A DNA stretch of 64,000 nt. Origin: CAZUZS01 sp964624795. Lineage in GTDB: Bacteria > Calditrichota > Calditrichia > RBG-13-44-9. A program made the translations under genes and the position numbers. Position 1 is the first letter of the stretch, and each line of letters begins with the position of its first letter. Under the pieces are notes generated by a model. It did not search any database, was not told the DNA's origin, and saw nothing but the letters and a program-made list of their open reading frames with translations. Positions 52,405 through 59,945 of this stretch are shown here, piece after piece. The DNA lies in NCBI GenBank assembly GCA_964624795.1, contig CAZUZS010000019.1:5138-69137 (forward strand), read 5' to 3'.

Positions 52405-52443
52405 ACTGACGGTAGTGAATTTGACAGAAATGGTATTTTGTTT

Positions 52444-52806
52444 ATGTTTCGAGAATTTTTAAAAGCAAAAATACACCGGGCAACAATTACCGAATCCAAT
52501 CTTCACTACACCGGTTCTCTGACCATCGATGAAGAGTTGATGGAAAAAGCGGGTATTGCGCCCAACGAGCGAATTCATGTATTTAATATCAATACCGGTT
52601 CCCGATTTGAAACATACGCGCTCCCGGGGGAAAAAGGGGGGCGTAAGATCGGCCTTAACGGCGCCGCCGCTCGCATGGGAGAAATTGGCGATCTGATCAT
52701 AATCGTGAGTTATTGTTATCTCTCCGAAGATGAAATCCCGGGACACAAGTCCAGGGTGGTGGTGCTGGGAGAAGATAACCGGATCGAAGAAGTTTTCGAA
52801 AAATAA
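52444..52806 (+). CDS. panD: Aspartate 1-decarboxylase
   Basis: 120 residues starting at 52444. The self-cleavage site LHYTGS falls exactly at Gly24-Ser25, as in known PanD proteins, and LNGAAARMGEIGDLIIIVSY is the conserved core. Serine 25 becomes the pyruvoyl cofactor. The enzyme makes beta-alanine for pantothenate and coenzyme A. A TTG two codons upstream (52438) would shift the serine to 27, so the ATG is preferred. No other pantothenate gene is next to it. Confidence 0.96.
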   Translation: MFREFLKAKIHRATITESNLHYTGSLTIDEELMEKAGIAPNERIHVFNINTGSRFETYALPGEKGGRKIGLNGAAARMGEIGDLIIIVSYCYLSEDEIPGHKSRVVVLGEDNRIEEVFEK

Positions 52807-52957
52807 GGGGTGACGATACCGCCGCCAAAAGCTGCCAGATTACGCGGACACCTGTTATAACCTGAAGGCATTCCAAATTTCCCGATTTCGTGGGAAACAC
52901 TTCAAAATAATTATTTCTTGATTCAATCTTCATTGCCGGAATACATTATCATTCTCA

Positions 52958-53617
52958 ATGAGAAAAAAGCTTACTCAAAATTTGATCCTATTTTTTGCCA
53001 CGATTGTCAGCCGGCCATTGCTTACCATGTTCAGGATGAGCTTGTCCATCCGGATAAAGAACGGCCACTATGTAAAAGAATGCCGCAGGCAGGGCGAAAA
53101 TTTCATCTTGAGCTTCTGGCACGAAAATATGATCCTGCCGCTGCTGGTTCATGAGGGAGATGGGATTCACGTGCTGGTAAGTCAACACTTTGACGGGGAA
53201 GTGATTGCCCGCGTCCTGCATTCTTATGGTTCCCGCACGGTGCGCGGCTCCAGCACACGGGGTGGCGGCCTGGCATACCGTCGTATGAAAAATGCGATGA
53301 AATTCGGAAAATTCGAAGCGGCTTTCACACCCGACGGACCAACCGGCCCGCGCCGCAGAATGAAACTGGGCGCAGTTCGGCTGGCCGCTGAAACCGGCGT
53401 TCCGATCATTTCCATGGGAGTTGCCGCCAGCCGTTTCCGGCGGCTGGGAAGCTGGGACCGGTTGTTGCTCATCTTGCCTTTCTCCCGCTGTGCTCTGGTT
53501 TACGGGAAACCGTTTTATGTTCCCAAACAAGCCGGGCTTAAGGCGCTAAAATACATGTGCGATGAATTGACGGCTCAAACCAACCAACTGGACCAGGAGG
53601 CGCAGGCGTGTCTGTGA
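52958..53617 (+). CDS. DUF374 lysophospholipid acyltransferase-like protein
   Basis: 219 residues. A short N-terminal hydrophobic helix anchors it. FILSFWHENMILPLL carries the His of the acyltransferase active site, followed by TVRGSSTRGGGLAYRRM and FTPDGPTGPRRRMKLG, then GVPIISMGVAASR. This is the DUF374 group, relatives of the LpxL-type acyltransferases, usually encoded with lpxK and probably adding an acyl chain or Kdo-related step in lipid A assembly. The lpxK start lies inside its last ten bases. Confidence 0.87.
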   Translation: MRKKLTQNLILFFATIVSRPLLTMFRMSLSIRIKNGHYVKECRRQGENFILSFWHENMILPLLVHEGDGIHVLVSQHFDGEVIARVLHSYGSRTVRGSSTRGGGLAYRRMKNAMKFGKFEAAFTPDGPTGPRRRMKLGAVRLAAETGVPIISMGVAASRFRRLGSWDRLLLILPFSRCALVYGKPFYVPKQAGLKALKYMCDELTAQTNQLDQEAQACL

Positions 53618-54687
53618 TCCGGATAATCCTGGGAGCGCTGTTATTCCCGTTCGTTGTGCTATATACTTACGCCGTTTCCCTTCGAAACAGGCTTTATGAC
53701 TGCGGATGGTTAAAATCCTGCAATATTAAAGCGACGGTAATCAGTGTGGGGAGCATTCAAATGGGCGGCGCCGGCAAAACGCCGTTTGTGGAATACCTGG
53801 CGGAAAAACTGTTAAAGATGAATCACCAGCCGGCTATTCTCACGCGAGGTTATCGTCGCGGTATTAAAGATCAGGTCATTGTCCATCCAGGTAATCGTTC
53901 TGAAATATCGCCGGAGATGGTAGGGGACGAGCCGCTTTTGCTGTCCGCGAATCTGCCCGACGTGATTTTGGGAGTGGATGCGGACCGCTGCCGAAGCGCT
54001 GCGGCAATTCTGCAAATCCAGCCTGATATTACGTTTCTGCTTGATGACGGTTTTCAGCACCGCCGAATGCCCCGCCAATTAGACATTGCATTGATCGATG
54101 TTTCCCGCTGGTCGGGTTGGCCGCTGTTGTTCCCAATAACACATTTTCGGGATGTAAAATCCTCCCTGAGACGGGCGGGCATTTTCATACTTACTCGCAG
54201 CGAAGGGCTGAAAGAAAAGACGACTTCCCTAAAACGGGCTTTGGCATCTTTGGGCAAGGCGCCGGTTCTGACCGCGATCATATCTCCGCTTTGCCTGAAA
54301 TCGCTGGATGGTTCCGAAGAATTTCGGCTGGAATCGGTGCGCGGTAAGAAGGTATCGGCATTTTGCGGTCTGGCGAACAACCGTCAATTTTTCCAGATGG
54401 TTGAGAATTTAGGGGCAAAGCTGTGTGCCGAACGAGATTTCCCCGATCACCATCGCTATTCAGCGAGCGATTTGGAAATGATAACGGATATCTCCGGGCG
54501 AGCTGGTGCGGAGCTGATTGTCACCACTCAAAAGGATGCTGTGAAAATTGCCGGGCTGAAAAATCCCGCAAACATCCCCGTTTTTTTTCTGAAAATCGGG
54601 ATTCGGCTGGACGAAGAACAAGCGTTGGATGAGGCGCTGTTAACGGTTTTGCAGAGCACTCAAGTTGGTTCCGGAAAATCCAATTAG
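53608..54687 (+). CDS. lpxK: Tetraacyldisaccharide 4'-kinase
   Basis: 359 residues from a GTG at 53608 with GGAGG about 7-10 bases upstream inside the acyltransferase gene. SVGSIQMGGAGKTPFVEYLA is the LpxK P-loop, and LDDGFQHRRMPRQLDIALID is the conserved substrate segment. LIVTTQKDAVKI near residue 310 is also typical. An N-terminal membrane helix holds it at the inner face of the inner membrane, where it phosphorylates the lipid A precursor at the 4' position. It shows that the cell makes lipid A. Confidence 0.94.
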   Translation: MSVIRIILGALLFPFVVLYTYAVSLRNRLYDCGWLKSCNIKATVISVGSIQMGGAGKTPFVEYLAEKLLKMNHQPAILTRGYRRGIKDQVIVHPGNRSEISPEMVGDEPLLLSANLPDVILGVDADRCRSAAAILQIQPDITFLLDDGFQHRRMPRQLDIALIDVSRWSGWPLLFPITHFRDVKSSLRRAGIFILTRSEGLKEKTTSLKRALASLGKAPVLTAIISPLCLKSLDGSEEFRLESVRGKKVSAFCGLANNRQFFQMVENLGAKLCAERDFPDHHRYSASDLEMITDISGRAGAELIVTTQKDAVKIAGLKNPANIPVFFLKIGIRLDEEQALDEALLTVLQSTQVGSGKSN

Positions 54688-54690
54688 GTA

Positions 54691-54721
54691 TTGACATACC
54701 GGGGAATACATATTATATTTG
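54691..54721 (+). promoter_or_regulatory. Promoter of the tRNA pair, TTGACA-N17-TATATTTG
   Basis: Consensus TTGACA (54691-54696), a 17-base spacer and TATATT (54714-54719) followed by TG. The first tRNA starts 15 bases after the element, so transcription should begin about 8-10 bases before the tRNA. It is the best promoter in the window. Confidence 0.85.
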
Positions 54722-54735
54722 CCACGCAATTTGAT

Positions 54736-54809
<74 letters not shown>

Positions 54810-54817
54810 CAAATCTT

Positions 54818-54847
54818 CTGTCCCATTAATCTGGGGCAGTTTTTTTT
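54818..54847 (+). terminator. Hairpin and T-run between the two tRNAs
   Basis: CTGTCCC (54818-54824) pairs with GGGGCAG (54833-54839), including one G-T pair, and eight Ts follow (54840-54847). It looks like a normal intrinsic terminator, yet the second tRNA begins only seven bases later. Confidence 0.7.
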
Positions 54848-54853
54848 CAGCCT

Positions 54854-54927
54854 GGCGGCGTAGCTCAGTCGGTTAGAGCATCGGAATCATAATCCGAGTG
54901 TCCGGGGTTCGAATCCCTGCGCCGCTA
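54854..54927 (+). tRNA. tRNA-Met, probably elongator (CAT)
   Basis: 74 bases. Acceptor GGCGGCG/CGCCGCT (first pair G-T), D-arm TAGCTCAGTCGGTTAGAGCA, anticodon stem TCGGA/TCCGA with loop ATCATAA, T-arm GGGG TTCGAAT CCCT. The anticodon CAT fits elongator methionine or the isoleucine tRNA that TilS converts with lysidine. The D-arm and anticodon stem look like elongator Met, but tilS is the next gene, so the Ile type cannot be fully excluded by eye. Confidence 0.85.
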
Positions 54928-54950
54928 CTCTGTTTTAAGCCTTCCTTAAA

Positions 54951-56375
54951 ATGAAAAGTCATCTTAAAAATCGCTTTGCAGAATTTGCTGCCCGGCGAGA
55001 CCTTTTTCTGCCCGGTGAAAAAATACTGGTGGCGGTCAGCGGCGGTGTGGATTCGATGGTCCTGCTGCACTTATTATTGGAATGGAAACAGCATTTCAAA
55101 ATAGAATTGGGAGTGGTGCATTTGCATCACGGCATCCGCGGGTTGGAAGCGGACAAAGATCGGCAATTTGTGGAGAGCGCTGCGCAGTCGTTGAATCTCC
55201 CCTGCTACATCATTGAACAGTCGGTTCCGGAATATGCCAGGGAAAAGAAACTGTCGCTGGAGGAAGCCGGCCATCAATTGCGGGAACGCCTTTTCGAGGA
55301 GATTACCCGCAAACATGATTACCAGCGAATTGCGACCGCCCACCACGCAGATGACCAGGCGGAAACCGTTTTACTGCGGCTTTTGTCCGGAACCGGTTTG
55401 CAGGGGCTGCGCGGTATTCGGCTCAAGAGGGGGCTGTGGATCAGGCCGCTTTTGTTTGCCACTCGCCATGAGATCGAAGAATTCGCAGAAACCCGGGATA
55501 TTTTATTCAGAATAGATGCTTCGAACCTGGATGAAAAAATACCGCGAAACAAGATTCGCCACAAACTCCTGCCGCTTCTGAAAGCCGATTACAACCCGGA
55601 AATTGCACGGCATTTGAGCCAATTTTCGGACATCCTGGCAGAATGGGACGATTATCTTGAAAATGAAATTATGCAGGCGGTGAAAAACGGTATTATCACT
55701 ATCTTTAAAAATAAAATTAGCCTTGAAATACCTTCGTTTAACCTCTATTTTTCTTGGATAAAAATCCGGATTTTAGAGCATATCTTGAATTTGCTCTCGG
55801 AGAATCCGGTTAACGTAAATTACCGGCGGTTTTCAGATTTCATCAACTGGCTGGAGAGGGGAAATACAGGGAGCGAGTTTCAATGGGGAGAGGGTATTTG
55901 GAGCGCAAAAAAAACCGCCAGTGCAGTATTCTACAGGCAGCGGGAGATTGAAGCTGAAATGGATATTTCCATATTTCCGGATGTCTGGTTTGATCTTCCG
56001 GAAAATGGAGTGCGGTTAAAACTTTCAAAGGCTAGGGAGGAGGAGATCGGTCTTCGGGTAGGCCACAACGAGGAATTTGTTGACGGCACCGATTTCAGGT
56101 TCCCCCTTCTGGTGAGAAACTGGAAGGCAGGCGACCGCTTCATGCCGTTAGGCTTTCCCAACGAAAAGTTGGTGAGCGATTTCCTGACTGACCGGAAGGT
56201 TGGGCAGCCGGAGCGCCGGCACGTAAAGGTTTTGATAAACAAGAATGAAATCGTGGCGATTTTGGGGTTTCAGATAAGTGAGCGATATCGTGTTGGCCGG
56301 AATCGAAAAAATGTTTATCGCTTAAAACTAAAAACTGTTGATGGAAATGGGAGAGATAATATTGAAAGTCGATGA
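54951..56375 (+). CDS. tilS: tRNA(Ile)-lysidine synthase
   Basis: 474 residues. The PP-loop LVAVSGGVDSMVLLHLLLE near residues 25-43 and RIATAHHADDQAETVLLRLL mark the ATP-pyrophosphatase domain. LRGIRLKRGLWIRPLL is typical of TilS, and the C-terminal domain (about 380-465) includes WKAGDRFMPLGF and DRKVGQPERRHV. It attaches lysine to cytidine 34 of tRNA-Ile(CAU), letting it read AUA. A CAT tRNA ends 23 bases before the start codon. The stop overlaps the hpt gene. Confidence 0.95.
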   Translation: MKSHLKNRFAEFAARRDLFLPGEKILVAVSGGVDSMVLLHLLLEWKQHFKIELGVVHLHHGIRGLEADKDRQFVESAAQSLNLPCYIIEQSVPEYAREKKLSLEEAGHQLRERLFEEITRKHDYQRIATAHHADDQAETVLLRLLSGTGLQGLRGIRLKRGLWIRPLLFATRHEIEEFAETRDILFRIDASNLDEKIPRNKIRHKLLPLLKADYNPEIARHLSQFSDILAEWDDYLENEIMQAVKNGIITIFKNKISLEIPSFNLYFSWIKIRILEHILNLLSENPVNVNYRRFSDFINWLERGNTGSEFQWGEGIWSAKKTASAVFYRQREIEAEMDISIFPDVWFDLPENGVRLKLSKAREEEIGLRVGHNEEFVDGTDFRFPLLVRNWKAGDRFMPLGFPNEKLVSDFLTDRKVGQPERRHVKVLINKNEIVAILGFQISERYRVGRNRKNVYRLKLKTVDGNGRDNIESR

Positions 56376-56895
56376 TCTTGAGTTCGAAGTTTTGCTGAGT
56401 GAAGCGAAAATCCAGGCGCGTATTAAGGAAATGGCTGATGAAATTTCCCGGGACTACAAAGATAAAACGCCAATATTTGTGGGCGTACTGAATGGTGCCA
56501 TCCTGTTTTTGGCCGATCTGATCCGCAAGTTGAGTGTGGAATGTGAAATCGATTTTATAAAAATCTCCAGTTACGGAGACGAACGGGTCTCGTCCGGGCA
56601 AATCACCATGATCAAGGACTTTAGTGCCGACCTGCATGGCCGGGATATTATCGTGGTGGAGGATATCGTTGACTCCGGACTTTCGATCAGCTATCTCAAG
56701 AGAAGAATCGAAAGCATGAAACCTGCAAGCGTAAAATTTGTATCACTATTGGTGAAAAAGGATTGTGCCAAAGTTCCACTGACCCTCGATTATGTTGGCT
56801 TCGAGATCGAAAATAAATTTGTGATTGGTTATGGCCTCGACCTGGCACAAAAGAAAAGGAACCTGGGAGCGATTTATCAGATCAAGGAGCAGTAA
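56362..56895 (+). CDS. hpt: Hypoxanthine phosphoribosyltransferase
   Basis: About 178 residues. The PRPP loop is IIVVEDIVDSGLSISYL, and IDFIKISSYGDERVSSG is the flexible loop of purine salvage enzymes. It joins hypoxanthine or guanine to PRPP. TTG at 56362 is chosen because GGAGA sits seven bases before it and it would give a normal N-terminus; ATGs at 56341 and 56347 are alternatives without a ribosome site. All overlap the end of tilS. The tilS-hpt-ftsH order is common in many bacteria, which supports an operon. Confidence 0.94.
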   Translation: MKVDDLEFEVLLSEAKIQARIKEMADEISRDYKDKTPIFVGVLNGAILFLADLIRKLSVECEIDFIKISSYGDERVSSGQITMIKDFSADLHGRDIIVVEDIVDSGLSISYLKRRIESMKPASVKFVSLLVKKDCAKVPLTLDYVGFEIENKFVIGYGLDLAQKKRNLGAIYQIKEQ

Positions 56896-56918
56896 AGTCA
56901 CAAGAAAAGGAATTATTT

Positions 56919-59075
56919 ATGAATCAAAATAAAAAACCTAATCCCGGCGGAAACAGACCGCAAGGCCCCAACCGGGATAATAATGAATTCCAGTGGAAGC
57001 GTGGATCAAAAACCATTCTGATCTGGGTCATTATCATCATGGCGATCATCCTGCTTACTTCCATTTTCCCTATGGGAAAAAACGATGAACGGAGCGTGCC
57101 TTATTCCAAATATCTTTACTTTTTGAATAACGACCTCATTGTACGGGGTGAGGTAGTGGTAAAAGAAAATGAGTTTCGGGGCGTTTTAAAGAAGCAATTC
57201 CAGGATGTTTTGCCCAATGGGAAAACGGTTGAATATACGAAGTTCAAAACCGTATTGCCCTTTGTTGACGAAAAGATGGTAGCATTGTGGCAGGAGAAAA
57301 ATATAAGTATTGAATTTGTGAAGCCCTCCAGCGAGTGGCTGGTGTTTTTGGGCAACTTCCTGCCATGGATTTTACTGATAGCTTTCTGGATTTTCCTGGC
57401 CCGCCGAATGCAGGGGGGCGGTGGACCGCGCAACATTTTCTCTTTCGGGAAGAGCCGTGCAAAAATGAACATGGAGAACGAAACCCGGGTTACGTTCGAG
57501 GATGTTGCCGGCTGCGACGAAGCCAAAGAGGAGCTGCGGGAGATTATCGAATTTCTGAAAAGCCCGGGCAAATTCACCCATCTTGGGGGAAAAATCCCCA
57601 AAGGTGCCTTGCTTTTAGGCCCTCCGGGAACCGGCAAGACATTGCTGGCGCGTGCTGTGGCAGGCGAGGCCGGTGTGCCGTTCTTCAGCATGAGCGGAGC
57701 GGATTTTGTGGAAATGTTCGTTGGCGTTGGTGCCAGCCGGGTCCGCGACCTGTTTGAGAACGGGCGTAAAAATGCGCCGTGCATTATTTTCATCGATGAA
57801 ATGGATGCCGTTGGGCGGCAGCGAGGTGCCGGACTTGGCGGCGGCCACGACGAACGGGAACAGACGCTGAATGCGCTGCTGGTGGAAATGGACGGTTTCG
57901 ATACCAAAGAGGGTGTCATTATTCTGGCTGCAACCAACCGGCCTGATGTGCTGGATGCGGCGCTGCTCCGCCCGGGCCGTTTTGACCGCCAGATTGTGGT
58001 GGACCGCCCGGATGTTCGCGGACGGGAGGGAATTCTGCGCGTCCATACAAAGAAAATTCCGCTCGCAAAAGATGTGGATCTTTCAGTTTTAGCGAAGGGG
58101 ACGCCGGGTTTGGCAGGTGCCGAATTGGCGAACCTGGTAAATGAAGCGGCGCTTCATGCTGCACGCATAAACAGCAGCCAGGTAACCATGGAAGATTTCG
58201 AGGCCGCAAAAGATAAAGTGATGATGGGCATTGAACGCAAAAGCATGATTATCAGCGAAGAAGAGAAACGCAGCACTGCCTACCACGAAAGCGGGCATGT
58301 CCTGGTGTCCAAACTCATTCCGGGTTCCGATCCGGTTCACAAAGTAACCATCATCCCGCGCGGGCGGGCATTAGGTGTTACCTCCTACCTGCCCATAGAT
58401 GAGAGGCATAATTACAGCAAAGAGTATGTTGAGATTATGTTGTGCCACTTGCTGGGCGGTCGTGTGGCGGAAAAACTGGTAATGAACCAGTTGACTACCG
58501 GCGCCGGCAACGATATCGAGCGTGCCACAGAACTGGCCCGGAAAATGGTCTGCGAATGGGGAATGAGCAGCAACCTGGGTCCGGTAACCTTTGGTAAGAA
58601 GGATGAAGAGATATTCCTTGGGCGCGAGATCGCCACTCACCGCGATTTCAGTGAGAAGACCGCGGAGGAGATCGATAAAGAGATCAGGCAAATCATCAGG
58701 TCCTCGGAAAAGAAAGTTGAAGATCTGCTTACCAGCAACATGGACAAATTGCATCTTCTTGCAGCGGCACTTCTGGAGCGTGAAATTTTGGATGGGGATG
58801 AGATCGATCTGCTTTTGAGCGGGAAAGTGCTGCCCGAAAAACGTAAGAATGGCAGTCCGGTCAAAGCCGCAAAGAAGGAAACCAAGCCCAGGCAGGAAAC
58901 ATCCGGGCAATTGAACGGCAGCGCAGATGGAGACGGGTCCGCCAAAAAGAATAAAACTGTCTCGACGAAAAAAGTGGAAAATCCCGAAACGGCGAACGGC
59001 CCGAAAAAGAAAGCCACAGTTGCGAAGCCGAAAAGGACACCCCGGGCTAAAACAAATCCCGACCAAACCGATTGA
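56919..59075 (+). CDS. ftsH: ATP-dependent zinc metalloprotease FtsH
   Basis: 718 residues. Two N-terminal membrane helices (about 30-50 and 128-150) enclose a periplasmic domain. The AAA core has LLLGPPGTGKT near 232-242, IIFIDEMDAVGRQRG and the second region of homology TNRPDVLDAALLRPGRFDRQ. The protease site is HESGH near residue 455, with a zinc Glu or Asp supplied by the later ATELARKMV region. It extracts and degrades membrane and some soluble proteins. The last 75 residues are rich in Lys, Pro and Ala (KKETKPRQET, GPKKKATVAKPKRTPR), longer than usual and probably disordered. A terminator follows. Confidence 0.97.
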   Translation: MNQNKKPNPGGNRPQGPNRDNNEFQWKRGSKTILIWVIIIMAIILLTSIFPMGKNDERSVPYSKYLYFLNNDLIVRGEVVVKENEFRGVLKKQFQDVLPNGKTVEYTKFKTVLPFVDEKMVALWQEKNISIEFVKPSSEWLVFLGNFLPWILLIAFWIFLARRMQGGGGPRNIFSFGKSRAKMNMENETRVTFEDVAGCDEAKEELREIIEFLKSPGKFTHLGGKIPKGALLLGPPGTGKTLLARAVAGEAGVPFFSMSGADFVEMFVGVGASRVRDLFENGRKNAPCIIFIDEMDAVGRQRGAGLGGGHDEREQTLNALLVEMDGFDTKEGVIILAATNRPDVLDAALLRPGRFDRQIVVDRPDVRGREGILRVHTKKIPLAKDVDLSVLAKGTPGLAGAELANLVNEAALHAARINSSQVTMEDFEAAKDKVMMGIERKSMIISEEEKRSTAYHESGHVLVSKLIPGSDPVHKVTIIPRGRALGVTSYLPIDERHNYSKEYVEIMLCHLLGGRVAEKLVMNQLTTGAGNDIERATELARKMVCEWGMSSNLGPVTFGKKDEEIFLGREIATHRDFSEKTAEEIDKEIRQIIRSSEKKVEDLLTSNMDKLHLLAAALLEREILDGDEIDLLLSGKVLPEKRKNGSPVKAAKKETKPRQETSGQLNGSADGDGSAKKNKTVSTKKVENPETANGPKKKATVAKPKRTPRAKTNPDQTD

Positions 59076-59090
59076 TTAAACGCACGACAG

Positions 59091-59124
59091 GATAAAAGCC
59101 GGGAGTTGCATCCTGGCTTTTTAT
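59091..59124 (+). terminator. Terminator after ftsH
   Basis: AGCCGGGA pairs with TCCTGGCT (one G-T pair) across a six-base loop, between a GATAAA stretch and a TTTTTATC run. It ends the tilS-hpt-ftsH transcript shortly before folE. Confidence 0.7.
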
Positions 59125-59139
59125 CATGCGGGGACAATT

Positions 59140-59682
59140 ATGGACGCTAAAAAGATCGCCGAGGGTGTTCGTCTGATACTGGAAGGTATAGGTGAAAATC
59201 CTGAACGGGACGGGCTTCTGGAAACGCCCCAACGTGTGGCAAAAATGTGCGAGAATCTTTTCAGCGGGACCGGCCGGGAACCCCAGGTTGAGGCCGGATT
59301 TTCGGAGGAAGTTGGCGATGATATGATCCTTATCCGCGACATTCCCTTCTACTCCATGTGCGAACACCACCTGCTGCCGTTTTTCGGGAAAGTTCACCTG
59401 GCATACATCCCGAAGCAGAACCGCGTTGCTGGATTTTCATCTCTGACCCGGTTGGTGGACCATTTTTCACACCGCCTGCAAATTCAGGAACGCTTGACGC
59501 ACCAAATTGCCGACGCGTTAATGGTAAGCCTGAAACCGGCCGGCGTGCTGGTAATTGTGGAGGCGCAGCAGCTTTGCGTGAGCATGCGCGGCAGCAAAAA
59601 GGATTCTGTTCGCACGGTAACGCAGGCACTGCGGGGAGATATTTCGCCGGATCGACTTCAAATGAATAAAATATTTGAATAA
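59140..59682 (+). CDS. folE: GTP cyclohydrolase I
   Basis: 180 residues, the usual size of a short FolE. LIRDIPFYSMCEHHLLPFFG holds Cys and His zinc ligands, and EAQQLCVSMRGSKKDS holds the third. PKQNRVAGFSSLTRLVDHF is the active-site segment. It opens the guanine ring of GTP, starting folate (and possibly pterin or queuosine) synthesis. The ATG is preceded by GGGGACA. folP lies 1.9 kb downstream with a TPR gene between. Confidence 0.97.
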   Translation: MDAKKIAEGVRLILEGIGENPERDGLLETPQRVAKMCENLFSGTGREPQVEAGFSEEVGDDMILIRDIPFYSMCEHHLLPFFGKVHLAYIPKQNRVAGFSSLTRLVDHFSHRLQIQERLTHQIADALMVSLKPAGVLVIVEAQQLCVSMRGSKKDSVRTVTQALRGDISPDRLQMNKIFE

Positions 59683-59945
59683 TTGATGGTTCGCCGCAAT
59701 CCGTCCTTCAAGCCGGCGGAAATCCGCAATTCATCAAAGGCGGAGGCATTTTCAATTGGTGGTGGATTGGTATTCAGCTTATTTCTCAAATTTGCAGGAT
59801 ATGGAATCGTTGCAGAGCCAAATTATTCAATGAAACCGAATTAAAATAATATGAAAATCTATTATTTCAATAGTATGATTTCCTGTTCCAGGCTCCCGGC
59901 GGGAACGCATTCTCACAGTCATCCAAATTCACTCGGAAGGATAGA

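Noticed and set aside
52438..52443. TTG start for panD
   Set aside because: It moves the self-cleaving serine from position 25 to 27, whereas the ATG at 52444 gives the canonical position.
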